64,000 nucleotides of DNA from Fistulifera solaris. Taxonomy: Eukaryota > Bacillariophyta > Bacillariophyceae > Naviculales > Stauroneidaceae. Location of the stretch: positions 868,001-932,000 of the forward strand of contig AP026162.1 in assembly GCA_030295235.1 (NCBI GenBank). Reading direction: 5' to 3'. Positions 35,175-45,480 of this stretch are shown here, piece after piece. Position 1 is the stretch's first letter. Each line of letters opens with the position of its first letter. The translations under genes and the position numbers were made by a program. The notes beneath the pieces were generated by a model that was not told the origin of the DNA, ran no database searches, and was given only the letters and a program-made list of their open reading frames with translations.

Positions 35175-35356
35175 GTCTGTTGCATTCTATATTATTATAT
35201 ATTTCACGAAAAAAAAGAAGAAACGAGATTTGTTGAAAGCAGGAAAGTTACTTCCCAAGCTTTCTTGCAATCACGAAGAAGTACGGTAACCTTCTCGGAC
35301 CAAAGCCTCAAAATGACAAAATAAATCGAAGTTCTTACATTTAGTACATATGTTTT

Positions 35357-36773
35357 CTATTTAAGAGGCTGTAAGGTAGGAATCCTAAATGAACAATAGG
35401 CTCGGGCGTCGACGAATAGCTCTGGCATGGCTTCTTTCAAATGATGGATAGTCTCAATCTGCAGTTCCGCGTGGGGAGACGAGATTGGGTTGCCGCAATC
35501 TCTCCCCTTATTGCCCACCAATACTTTTTTGCCAACCTTCCCGCCTGGCTGCCTCAAGATTTGACAAATTGTCGTCCAACAAGAGACACCGTGATGCGTC
35601 TCTCACACCTGCTATTGCCATGGCTCGTCGAAAGGAATGGGGAGAGTGTTTTGTCTCCAAATCACAGCACTTGCAGTCAATGATGCGCTCTACAGGAAAC
35701 AAGTCATCAATCCCAAGTTGCTGCAAGCAGCGATGCGCATGATGCCAAACACTTGCCGTAAAAATATACTTTGGAATGGTAGGGTCCAGATCAAGAAGCA
35801 TAGATCGCAGTACGTCGTCTCTTGGAAATTCGAGCGGAATGTCGTGCACCGCTTCAAGAAAGCTATCTATTTCACTCTTATCAAGGTATTCTTCTGCAAG
35901 TAATCCTTTAAGACATGTTCCATAGTTTTTGTACAGTTCGTACGCTTTGCCTTCTGGCAAACCAAGTTTTTGCACACAATAGTCGTCAATCTTTTTCGTA
36001 AGTCGATTGGCTGTCTTCCAATCATCAAAATAGAGACAATCATCGCAGTCAAAGAAGATAGCGAGTGGTCTGGGTCGTAGACCGTAATTGTCCAAATTAC
36101 TACTCGAGCATCCGACTAGTAGGCGTCGATCCGCTCGAATATCAAGTTTGCGTTGAAAGTAGAGACGGAGTGCATGACAAGCGTCCGGCATAAAGTCGTC
36201 GGGTGTGTCTTGAATGCGCTGATACAACTCGCGCAAGGACATTCGGTAACAGTCCTCCACTTCGGAGGATTGCAAACGTAGATCGCGCATTTTACCAGTG
36301 AATGTGCACTCGTAAAAGTCGCCCCACACTTTGACTCTATCATCGTGATACGCGAAAGTAAACAAGCGATCGAGTGAATTGTTCTCGTTGATCGAAATGC
36401 CCATTTCTTCATGAATCTCTCGTTCTGCATTTTCGCGATAGCTCTCGTTATGACCAACAACGCCTCCCGGTGTCGGATCGAGCTTTCCGGGACAATAATC
36501 TTTTCTCATCGAACGTTTCTGCACTAACACGAAATCTTCGTCGTGGTATTCTAAATCGGTCGGACGGTGCTTGACCAAGATATATGTAGCTCGATGCCAA
36601 AGATTCTGTTTCCGCATATCCTGACGACGAGCTCCTCCGGAAACGACCTGATTATCGGGTGTGACCAAGCATACGCGTTCTTCCGCGTCGAGTGTTTCGT
36701 GCGATGATAGCTCTCGACGGCTCCAAAAAACCGCCAGTATTGTCGATAGAGAAAAGAGCGTTATATCCAGCAT
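35357..36773 (-). CDS. Nudix hydrolase - HAD phosphatase (pyrimidine 5'-nucleotidase-like) fusion
   Basis: A two-domain enzyme of about 471 residues. The N-terminal ~20 residues are hydrophobic (LFSLSTILAVFW), a possible signal anchor. The Nudix domain (nt ~36600-36200) has a complete Nudix box: GGVV, then E seven residues before REIHEEMGI, with the upstream VQKRS and PGKLDPTPGG motifs of IDI/YfcD-type Nudix proteins. The HAD domain (nt ~36080-35400) has motif I FFDCDDCLYF, a helical cap, motif II FTASVW, and motif III LLLDDNLSNLEAARREGW. The last two resemble yeast Sdt1/Phm8 nucleotidases. One frame change in an A6 run near 35530 (one extra base) leads to the true end, IETIHHLKEAMPELF. A plausible combined role is house-cleaning of nucleotides, but this is inference. 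Confidence 0.82.
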
Positions 36774-37169
36774 TGTGATACAGAAATAGAGGTATCAGGT
36801 ACAAAAGCGACCAACACTATTCCTGGCTTCAAAAAGTAAGTGGTCGCGGCAATGACGACTTTTCATCAACGAGTGAATGTGATGAATAATGAGCCCGCGT
36901 CGCAACAACTTCTTGCGTTTTGTTGACTTTGTTAATGTGTTATTGCGCGTTGCGCGCCTTTTCAATTTTCCCTCCAATGTGCACTATCTGATAGAATGTA
37001 AGGGTGACGTATGAGCTCTGACTCAACTGAACTACAGTCCCGGCACTTATGGACCACATTGTTAATGATTAATGATTGAAATCACAGGACACCATTCTGT
37101 AGTTTGACAAATCAATGTCACAAAAGGTTCGGAAGAAATTTGTATAGTGCGGATGAAAAGTGTAGCTTC
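36774..37169. other. Intergenic, upstream of the Nudix-HAD gene
   Basis: This should hold the promoter of the minus-strand Nudix-HAD gene. A 60-codon basic frame on the minus strand (36795-36977) has no recognisable features. The 220-bp array starts just downstream. Confidence 0.4.
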
Positions 37170-38285
37170 ATTTGATAGGAGTCGTTGGTTCGGTAGCAGC
37201 TAGCAGCTTGGCTCGGCAAAAAATAGATTCTGCGTGACTGAATTGCAGTCGTGGCGAAGGTCGTTTACACTTTAGGCCCATAGTAATATAGAGATCGACG
37301 ATCCGCAAAGTCTCTCGACGTCTAGCATCGTGACGGGGACGGCAAATGCTTTGGAATGTATTATTGTCGTGCAAATGACAAATGTAGCCTCATTTAATAG
37401 GAGTTCGAAACGAAGCGTCGGTAGTAATTTGGCTCAGAAGATTTTTTCAACGTGACTGAATTGCAGTCGTGGCGAAAGGTCGTTTACACTTTAGGCCGAT
37501 AGTAAATATAGAGATCGACGATCCGCAAAGTCTTTCGACGTCTAGCATCGTGACGGGGACGGCAAATGCTTTGGAATGTATTATTGTCGTGCAAATGACA
37601 AATGTAGCCTCATTTTAAATAGGAGTTCGAAACGAAGCGTCGGTAGTAATTTGGCTCAGAAGATTTTTTCATCGTGACTGAATTGCAGTCGTGGCGAAAG
37701 GTCGTTACTTTAGGCCCAAAGTAACTAATATAGAGATTGACGATCCGCATAGTCTTTCGACGTCTAGCATCGTGACGGGGACGGCAAATGCTTTGGAATG
37801 TATTATTGTCGTGCAAATGACAAATGTAGCCTCATTTAATAGGAGTTCGAAACGAAGCGTCGGTAGTAATTTGGCTCAGAAGATTTTTTCAACGTGACTG
37901 AATTGCAGTCGTGGCGAAGGTCGTTTACACTTTAGGCCGATAGTAAATATAGAGATGGACGATCCGCAAAGTCTTTCGACGTCTAGCATCGTGACGGGGA
38001 CGGCAAATGCTTTGGAATGTATTATTGTCGTGCAAATGACAAATGTAGCCTCATTTTTAATAAGAGTTCGAAACGAAGCGTCGGTAGTAATTTGGCTCAG
38101 AAGATTTTTTCAACGTGACTGAATTGCAGTCGTGGCGAAGGTCGTTTACACTTTAGGCCCATAGTAAATATAGAGATGGACGATCCGCAAAGTCTTTCGA
38201 CGTCTAGCATCGTGACGGGGACGGCAAATGCTTTGGAATGTATTATTGTCGTGCAAATGACAAATGTAGCCTTATTAAATAGTCG
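37170..38285. repeat. ~220-bp tandem repeat, about five units
   Basis: The marker GAATTGCAGTCGTGGCGAAG starts at 37240, 37458, 37680, 37900 and 38121, giving periods of 218, 222, 220 and 221 bp. Each unit also carries CTTTAGGCC, GACGATCCGCA, TCTAGCATCGTGACGGGGAC, AATGTATTATTGTCGTGC and GTCGGTAGTAATTTGGCTCAG. The central units are more than 95% alike by eye; the first and last are diverged or partial, as expected for an array growing by unequal exchange. Open frames through it repeat with the unit and are not credible genes. No transposase, terminal repeat or polymerase box was seen. Confidence 0.9.
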
Positions 38286-38369
38286 AAACGAAGGTGTGGT
38301 ATGTGGTAGCAGTTTGCCTTGGAAGAATTTTGCTTCGTGACGACTGGTCGAAAAACGGACAACACTGGG

Positions 38370-38665
38370 TCTACAATACAGGTCCAGTTTTTTCTGTGGA
38401 TGCAAAGACACATCACAGCACAATTCCCTTACCTGGTATCATGCTTCAAAATGCTCCACATCCACAGACGTTCTGCTGACGCAGATACATCACGCAGAAT
38501 TTCCGTGTACGTCGATAGGTATCTGGTTCACCCGATAATCTGTGTGGAAGCAAAGACACATCACACAGAATTCCCGTGTGTCTTTATACTTTAGTCCACA
38601 GATTTTCTGTGGACGCAAACTACCTAAGAAAACACAGAATTTCCGTCTGGGAAATGACCGCTCTG
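38370..38665. repeat. Degenerate palindromes, family D (TCCACAGATTTTCTGTGGA, CACACAGAATTCCCGTGTG)
   Basis: Short imperfect palindromes with a CAGAtttTCTG or CAGAATTcCcGTG core recur every 40-70 bp, linked by GCAAAGACACATCACA-type spacers. They share the alternating two-palindrome style of the tracts at 4.3, 41.5 and 62.3 kb. Confidence 0.65.
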
Positions 38666-38816
38666 GAAGCCACGGTTTTCTGAGCGAACAAAAAAAAACC
38701 GCATGATGATGGGGACAGAAATAATAATGGTCCTGAATGCTCTCGGCAACAGTTGTTCATTGTAAATTGTAACAACTAAGCGTATACTTATTGGAGGCAT
38801 TGATTTCTTTAGAGCA

Positions 38817-40016
38817 ATGAGCGACGAGCAAAGCTGTCAAAGGCCGCTGCAAAAGTGCATCAAAACTACAGAAGAATCGGTGCCCGAAAAGATGGATGAA
38901 AAAACGTCCATGACAACGACGGATGCGTCTACATTTACATTGATTGCCAAGTTCGGCAAGGAACGCATTCAACTGAATGATCTTTCTCCACACACAACCA
39001 TCGAAGAGGTTAAACTCATTTTACAAGAACGAACTCGTGTTTTGTGTAAGCGTCAAAAATTGGTGGGTCTCGTCGCCAACGAGGGCGGCGCGAAAGGTGT
39101 ACACGATGCATTGCCGATCATGCACTTGAAAAGCAACGCGAAACTCAAATTAACAAGCGCAAACAGAACCACTCATCAATTCATTCTCATGGGAACGCCT
39201 GAAGAGAGTATTTTTGTTGACCCCGATCAACTCGATGAGTTACCCGATGTCATTGAAGATTTTGATCTCGACTTCAATGCCGGGTCCGAAGAATGGCTGA
39301 GGCATGTCGCAAACGGAGAAAACTTGAAAAAATTCACTGCGGATACTCTCATTCATATGATGAATCCTCCGCGGGACGGCAAACCGTTGTTGGTGCTCGA
39401 TCTCGATCACACGCTGCTGGATTTCAGCTCGAGATCATTGCAACGCGATGCCGTTTCCGTTCAAGTCGGACAAGGTGCAGCAAAGACCATGAAACGACCG
39501 CACATGGACGAGTTCTTGACGCACATGTATCACTATTATGATCTCGTGGTCTGGAGTCAAACATCGTGGCGATGGTTGGAGACAAAGCTCACTGAATTGG
39601 GTATGATTGGGACCGCTTACAAATTTTGTTTCGTACTGGACAAGACCAGTATGTTTACCGTTACCACTACCGACAAACACAATCAAACTCGCACGCATCA
39701 TGTCAAGCCCCTGCAAATTATCTGGAGCAAATTTTCTCGTTGGTCCGCCGCCAATACAGTGCATCTTGACGATTTATCACGAAACTTTGCACTCAACATG
39801 TCGTCTGGACTGAAGTGCACGCCGTTTTATCGAAAGAAGAACCCGAGAGATGCAGAACTATTGGCAATTGGGAAGTATCTGGTGGAACTAGCACAAGCCG
39901 GCATTCGCTTTGATCAAATTGATTTCGGCAAGTGGAAAGATGTCGCCCTTGGGGAGTGTTCGTTGCTGGATACTTTAACCCAAGAAGATGGTTCGAACGG
40001 CCAGAGCGGACAATAA
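38817..40016 (+). CDS. UBLCP1: UBLCP1, ubiquitin-like-domain phosphatase of the proteasome
   Basis: The intact frame has 399 residues. A ~40-residue non-conserved N-terminus is followed by a ubiquitin-like domain (FTLIAKFGKERIQLNDL to ~residue 115), which in UBLCP1 binds Rpn1 of the 26S proteasome. An FCP1/SCP-type HAD phosphatase domain follows, with catalytic motif LLVLDLDHTLLDF (first Asp nucleophile), MKRPHMDEFLTHM, a DLVVWSQTS motif and VHLDDLSRNFALN. UBLCP1 dephosphorylates nuclear proteasome and lowers its activity. Human UBLCP1 has 318 residues; the surplus here lies in the N-terminus and in a short C-terminal tail. It is convergent with the TAP42 gene, 56 bp apart. Confidence 0.92.
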   Translation: MSDEQSCQRPLQKCIKTTEESVPEKMDEKTSMTTTDASTFTLIAKFGKERIQLNDLSPHTTIEEVKLILQERTRVLCKRQKLVGLVANEGGAKGVHDALPIMHLKSNAKLKLTSANRTTHQFILMGTPEESIFVDPDQLDELPDVIEDFDLDFNAGSEEWLRHVANGENLKKFTADTLIHMMNPPRDGKPLLVLDLDHTLLDFSSRSLQRDAVSVQVGQGAAKTMKRPHMDEFLTHMYHYYDLVVWSQTSWRWLETKLTELGMIGTAYKFCFVLDKTSMFTVTTTDKHNQTRTHHVKPLQIIWSKFSRWSAANTVHLDDLSRNFALNMSSGLKCTPFYRKKNPRDAELLAIGKYLVELAQAGIRFDQIDFGKWKDVALGECSLLDTLTQEDGSNGQSGQ

Positions 40017-40072
40017 GCTAGCTATCAAACAATCATTCTACAAGTACTAGACTTAATGGGACATTAACTTTA

Positions 40073-41157
40073 TTAGAAGTTTCGGTCACCCACGTCACCT
40101 CGCTTGTTACCACTGCCTCGCGGATTCTCATCTTTGAAATCATCCCAATTGCGATCGAGCGCAGCACTGGCATCTACTAGGTCAGCATCATCTTCCAAAC
40201 CATCTCGAACCAGAAACTCGTATCGTCGCGGGGCAAGAGCACGTTCAAGTTCCGCTTCCTTTTGTGCCTGTTCGCGTGCTAAAGCCTGCTGTAATTCGCG
40301 CTCACCTAATTCTTCCAGTGTCATGGTGGGTAGATTCCAGCCCGGTCGCAAAACGTTGGCTTTGATTTCTTGTCGTTCCAGACGTAACTGACCTGTAGTA
40401 ATATCCTGAGTAATCTGCGTGACTTGCAAGCCTTTGCCTTGCGGCGGTCGTTGCGGCGGAGATGTATAACGATGTTCCTGCGACTGGTTTTGCGAATGTT
40501 CACGAGCCATTCTTGCACACAGAGGCAGCTCTTGCAAAACACTCCCCCATCCGTCAAATGCTTGCACTTTATGAATTTTACCGGTAATTGTCAGAGCGAT
40601 GGAGCGTTCTAATGATTCATCGTCGTGACCATCCATTGTTTCATTTTGAGCAATATTCAATTTCCTTCGTCGTTCCTGTAGTGATTGCAATCTGTCCTTC
40701 TCTTGCTGCGCCTCTTTTTGCATCTGAAAGCGTGCGATTTTCATTTCTCGGGAAACCGGAGGCGACAAAATAGGGGTTTGATTGTCGTTATTATCATCAA
40801 GACTCTCTTGCACTTCCAAAAGTGCACGAAGCTGCTTCTTCTCATCCACTGAAAGCAAGTCGAGCCGTTCCAGTCGTTCAAAAAGGCTTGCCATAAATCG
40901 CACGCGCGACGCAAATTCCCAAGTCGTTCGCCCATACCATTTTGCATGGGGAGATCAACATATGCCTCCGCCAGAAGATGCTCCAGAGACAGGTACGGTA
41001 GATTTGATGTAGCAATGTCGTTGAGATCTTCGTTCGAGGAGATGCACAAGGCAATTTCTGCCTGCAACGATTCGAGCGCCGCTACCATTTGCGTTTTGTC
41101 AGATAATTGCTGAGCCTGCTCGAAGCGCTCCTGTAGACTCTCTCCATGGCCCGTCAT
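40073..41157 (-). CDS. TAP42/IGBP1-family regulator of PP2A-type phosphatases
   Basis: The corrected length is about 361 residues after one frame change in an A5/T5 run near 40882 (one missing base). The N-terminal half is an all-helical TPR-like domain, with LSDKTQMVAALESLQ, NLPYLSLEHLLAEAYVDL and LGNLRRACDLWQAF leading into ERLERLDLLSVDEK. The linker has the conserved SREMKIARFQMQKEAQQ, then DDESLERSIAL. The C-terminus carries MTLEELGERELQQALAREQ and closes with NPRGSGNKRGD, matching the basic C-terminal motif of TAP42/alpha4. The family binds catalytic subunits of PP2A, PP4 and PP6, protects them and links to TOR signalling. Confidence 0.85.
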
Positions 41158-41285
41158 TCGCTCAACGTAGTTGTTAAAAACTCAATGAAACGTAATTAAA
41201 TTTTACACAAGGATCATGCAAGGACCATAATTGCCTTGTTTTCATTATCATCACATCCACAAAAAGTCAGTGCGAAAAATTTGGG

Positions 41286-41470
41286 AGTGATTTTATCACG
41301 TACCCAGAAAATGTGGGGAGGTGGTGTTATCACGTACCCAGAAAATGTGGGGATGTGGTGTTATCACGTACCCAGACAATGTGGGCATGTGGTGTTATCA
41401 CGTAGCCAGAAAATGTGGGGATGTGGTGTTATCACGTAGCCAGAAAATGTGGGGATGTGGTGTTATGGCC
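41286..41470. repeat. ~35-bp repeat, left flank of the large palindrome array
   Basis: Five direct copies of ATCACGTACCCAGAAAATG followed by TGGGGATGTGGTGTT, period 34-36 bp. The core CCCAGAAAATGTGGG is a loose palindrome. The same unit returns on the right side of the 52-bp array. Confidence 0.85.
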
Positions 41471-41480
41471 CAAAACAATA

Positions 41481-42850
41481 TTCCAGAATTTCTGGAACGA
41501 CCACAGAATCTCTGTTTGACCCAAAACACCCACTCCAGAATTTCTGGAACTACCACAGAATCTCTGTTTGACCCAAAACACCAATTCCAAAATTTCTGGA
41601 ACGATCACAGAATCTCTGTTTGACCCAAAACACCAATTCCAGAATTTCTGGAACGACGACAGAATCTCTATTTGACGCAAATCGCACCAATTCCAGAATT
41701 ACTGGAACGACCCCAGAATCTCGGTATGACCCAAAACATTGATTCCAGAATTTCTGGAACGACCATAGAATCTCTGTTTGACCCAAAACACCAATTCCAG
41801 AGTTTCTGGAACGACCCCAGAATCTCGGTATGACCCAAAACACCAATTCCAAAATTTCTGGAACTAGCACAGAATCTCTGTTTGACCCAAAACACCAATT
41901 CCAGAATTTCTGGAACGACGACAGAATCTCTATTTGACGCAAATCGCACCAATTCCAGAATTACTGGAACGACCCCAGAATCTCGGTATGACCCAAAACA
42001 TTGATTCCAGAATTTCTGGAACGACCACAGAATCTCTGTTTGACCCAAAACACCAATTCCAGAATTTCTGGAACGACCACAGAATCTCTGTTTGACGCAA
42101 ATCACCGATTCCAGAATTTCTGGAACAAGCACCAATTCCAGAATTACTAAAATGCCGACAGAATCTCGGTATGGCCCAAAACAATATTCCAGAATTTCTG
42201 GAACGACCACAGAATAAAAACACCCATTCCTGAATTTCTGGAACTACCACAGAATCTCTGTTTGACCCAAAACACCAATTCCAGAATTTCTGGAACGACC
42301 CCAGAATCTATGTTTGACCCAAAACACCAATTCCAGAAGTTCCGGAACGACCACACAATCTCCGGTTGACTCAAAACACCAATTCCAGAATTTCTGGAAC
42401 TACCACAGAATCTCGGTATGGCCCAAAACATTATTCCTGAATTTCTGGAACGACCACAGAATCTCTATTTGACGCAAATCACTAATTCCAGAATTTCTGG
42501 AACAAGCACCAATTCCAGAATCACTAAAATGCTCACAGAATCTCGGTATGGCCCAAAACACCCATTCCTGAATTTCTGGAACGACCACAGAATCTCTGTT
42601 TGACCCAAAACACCCATTCCTGAATTTCTGGAACTACCACAGAATCTCTGTTTGACCCAAACACCCATTCCAGAATTTCCGGAACGACCACAGAATCTCG
42701 GTATGGCCCAAAACATTATTCCAGAATTTCTGGAACGACCACAGAATCAAAACACCCATTCCTGAATTTCTGGAACTACCACAGAATCTCTGTTTGACCC
42801 AAAACACCCATTCCTGAATTGCTGGAACCACTACAGAATCTCTGTATGAC
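41481..42850. repeat. 52-bp palindrome array, family B, about 26 units
   Basis: Each unit consists of the palindrome TTCCAGAATTTCTGGAA, then CGACCACAGAATCTCTG, then TTTGACCCAAAACACCAA. Starts at 41481, 41533, 41585, 41637 and 41691 give a 52-54 bp period. A minority of units are shortened (for example near 42210 and 42740) or carry a second palindrome without the CACAG part. Larger blocks of several units are themselves duplicated, for example the block starting near 41650 again from about 41905. Minus-strand frames through the array encode repetitive EILELVFWVKQRF-type peptides, which I regard as by-products. No coding or RNA-gene signature. Confidence 0.9.
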
Positions 42851-42854
42851 CAAA

Positions 42855-43015
42855 ACACCTTAGCCAGAAAATGTGGGCGGGTGGTGTTATTACGTACCCA
42901 GAAAATGTGGGGGAGTGGTTTTATCACGTACCAGATCACGTACCCAGAAAATGTGGGGGAGTAGTGTTATTACGTACCAGTAAATGTGGGCGTGTAGTGT
43001 TATCACGTACAAGGA
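42855..43015. repeat. ~35-bp repeat, right flank of the large palindrome array
   Basis: About four copies of TACCCAGAAAATGTGGG with GAGTGGTGTTATTACG spacers, the same unit and orientation as at 41286-41470. The 52-bp array thus sits inside a split array of the 35-bp unit. Confidence 0.85.
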
Positions 43016-43561
43016 CCATGTCCTTGGGATAAGGGCCTGTAACGATCGTCGTTCAATTCAATTTTCCACTAACCTTACGGTAAGGTTACAGATAGACGTG
43101 TCTATGCGAGACTCACCACTACATTTCAATCATGAATGAAGATTCTTTCGAGCGTGTCTCCCACCTATAACGTCCGCTTTTCAACAAATCTGCTAAACTT
43201 TTGGCTAGACCCTAAGCACCCTCGTTCTTGGTAATATAACGATGTCATTGACTTTTTTAAAGTGATGTTGGAAATTGCTTACGTCAGATAATATTAGTTT
43301 AGTCACTAATGCATCTCAGTCACGAAAAAACGTCATCGATTCATTCTAAGGTCTCTTCTAGCAGACGTAATGGTTCCATTCCTAAGTTCATGCTTCTGGT
43401 CCCGACAAGTCAACTACAAACGTCTTGACAAGCAAAAGTTAACTCAACCGTTTTCCGATTGAATTTACTTGAAATTTAAAGCGAAAGACGAAGTCGTAGA
43501 AAAGAAGACTACAATATGTTATATTAGTATATCTTGCACATATATCCGCTACTTGAATTTC
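43016..43561. other. Intergenic, 3' flank of CK2 alpha
   Basis: A small hairpin-like CTTACGGTAAG sits near 43073. Otherwise I see no gene, repeat or known signal. Confidence 0.4.
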
Positions 43562-44744
43562 TTACGAAGCTTTGCGTCCAGCGTCCCTAGCCGCTGCTTC
43601 ACGGACAGGCGCAAAGTACATATGAGCCATGGCTTCCTTGGCGGAAAGGCGTTCTTGATGATCATAACGCAGTAACTTTGAAACAAAGTCGATTGCTTCG
43701 TCCGAGACAAGGTGTTGATTCTCCGGCGTAATGAATTTTTGCCAAGGCTTTTTCGAGTGACGACCCAAGATGCCATCAAAATGGGGGTCCAATTCCAAAT
43801 CGTACGTGTCCAAGTAATGAAACAACTCCTCCGTTCCCAACACCTTGGCAATTTTCACGAGCTGATCATAATTATCGTGTCCATGAAAGAAAGGCTCCTT
43901 CCGAAAGATCATACCCGCGAACATACAGCCCAAACTCCACATGTCGAGGGAATAATCGTACTCCTGCAGATCAACCAAAAGCTCAGGACCTTTGAAGTAA
44001 CGAGATGCTACACGAACGTTGTATTCACGACCCGGATGATAGAACTCAGCAAGGCCCCAGTCAATTAATCGAAGCTGGCGCTTCTCGTGATCGATCATAA
44101 CATTGTGCTATCAAATACCACATTGTGAGACAGGAATCTACAACAAGCAGACGACCCTAGCAAAGAATTCTTACCGGCTTGACGTCACGGTGCATGACAC
44201 CATTCGAATGACAATAATCCAACGCTTTGAGCAGTTCAAAGATATAGTATCGGATGTCAAAGTCCGAAAGCGTGGGATAGAGAATTTTAAAGTCAGTATT
44301 GTTCACATGCTCAAAGATGAGCGAAGGCGTCTTTGACTGAGGATCTCGAACGACATCCAAAAGCTGAATAATGTTTGTTCCACCGCACATATTCTGCAAA
44401 ATCTTAATTTCTCGTTTGATTTTCTTCTTCTTGACCGGTTTCAGAATTTTGATCACGCACTTGGTATTATTAACGACATTAACACCCTCAAACACTTCAC
44501 TGTACTTTCCGCGGCCGATCTTGCGGATCACTTCGTACTCTTCTTGATCGCCCCAGTTTACCGTTAGTGCCTCGTAGTCCCAATATTCACGAGGTCGATG
44601 AACATTCACATCGGGATAGACTCTAATGATTGTTAAGAACAAGATAAAAAGAATACAAGTCATGAGAACTCGTCTGACTGGAATCGAGTCGTCCGAGTGT
44701 GCTAGACCCTTGCACCTCCAATTCACTTACCTCGCTCTACTCAT
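43562..44744 (-). CDS. CK2A: Casein kinase 2 catalytic subunit alpha
   Basis: Three exons: 44744-44731, 44622-44175 and 44107-43562. The introns are 108 bp (44730-44623, GTAAGT...TTAG) and 67 bp (44174-44108, GTAAGA...ATAG). The tiny first exon gives MSRAR and joins to [17 protein letters not shown], the exact CK2 alpha N-terminus. The spliced protein has 335 residues, normal for the family. The glycine loop reads [12 protein letters not shown], the lysine-rich patch [12 protein letters not shown], the catalytic loop HRDVKPHNVM, the DFG equivalent [11 protein letters not shown] (DWG is typical for CK2), and the activation segment [15 protein letters not shown]2 is a constitutive acidophilic Ser/Thr kinase. 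The kinesin tail in this window carries many SDSSSD-type consensus sites, which is only suggestive. Confidence 0.97.
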
Positions 44745-45480
44745 GATAGTCGCTTTCCTGAATGAATTGTTGGTCTGCGAGAACCTTTTCCCGTTATCCC
44801 AATTTACTGCGAGTTGCCGAAGCCCAGGTATACGCGATGTTATACGCGAAGATATCTTGAGCGAATGGTAAAGCGTACCGGCGTTGCCTTTGTGACTTCT
44901 TCAAATCCAAAATGAGACTCAAAGATCTACCGACTACGTGCGCGTTCGTCAAAGAAAGGGATGCGCTGCTGATATTAATGAACCGCGGATGCCTCTCTTC
45001 CTGTTACGTGCAAATATTGAAAAGACTCGAAGCCTTCCAACTATTTCGCAACGCCGTCAAAAGCAGCCGCAGCAGAAGGCGCGGCGACAGACGAGCGGTT
45101 TGCGAAGAAAGTTGTCCGTTCATTCCATAGCCACGCGTCATTCTTTTATTCTTCCCTGTTCACTGCTTTTGACACTACGACACAATGTAGTCTCGGCTGA
45201 ACAGTTTTGTATCAATGCGGTCATTCGGATCATAAAATCCAATACATCAAAGTAGTGACACAGTACCGTTACGACGAACTAATGTATCTATGTGCGTTTA
45301 ACAGCAACAGTCATCAAAGTTGAGGGAACGTGTTGGTGTCACACATCGATACCGGTACGAGATCACAATGAAGTGAAAACAAGCGACAAAAACAACGCAA
45401 TAAAAAAGAACGCATTGCATCATCTTTCATCTTCATTCTTTATCCATTCATTACCTTACACTTACACGGCCAACTAAGTC
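44745..45480. promoter_or_regulatory. Divergent intergenic region, CK2 alpha / FAD monooxygenase
   Basis: This 736-bp gap must hold promoters for both genes, which start outward. Short frames on the plus strand (44912-45255) lack an ATG of good context or recognisable sequence. No repeat seen. Confidence 0.4.

Noticed and set aside
36795-36977. 60-codon basic open frame upstream of the Nudix-HAD gene
   Set aside because: Short, compositionally biased, with no motif. It more likely lies in the promoter or 5' UTR.
37610-38423. Open frames inside the 220-bp array
   Set aside because: The same frame recurs once per repeat unit, with no domain and no conservation beyond the DNA repeat.
41481-42850. 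CRISPR array
   Set aside because: Regular palindromes with a 52-bp period look similar at first, but the spacers are also repeated, there are no cas genes, and this is eukaryotic nuclear DNA.
41432-42939. Long minus-strand open frames rich in EILELVFWVKQRF-type repeats
   Set aside because: They are plain translations of the 52-bp palindrome array in several frames, with no start context or domain.
44175-44726. CK2 alpha starting at the in-frame upstream codon (44726) with sequence [15 protein letters not shown]
   Set aside because: That hydrophobic stretch is intron 1. Splicing to the tiny exon MSRAR gives the exact family N-terminus.
44912-45255. Plus-strand open frames between CK2 alpha and the FAD monooxygenase
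   Set aside because: No recognisable domain, overlapping frames, and poor starts.
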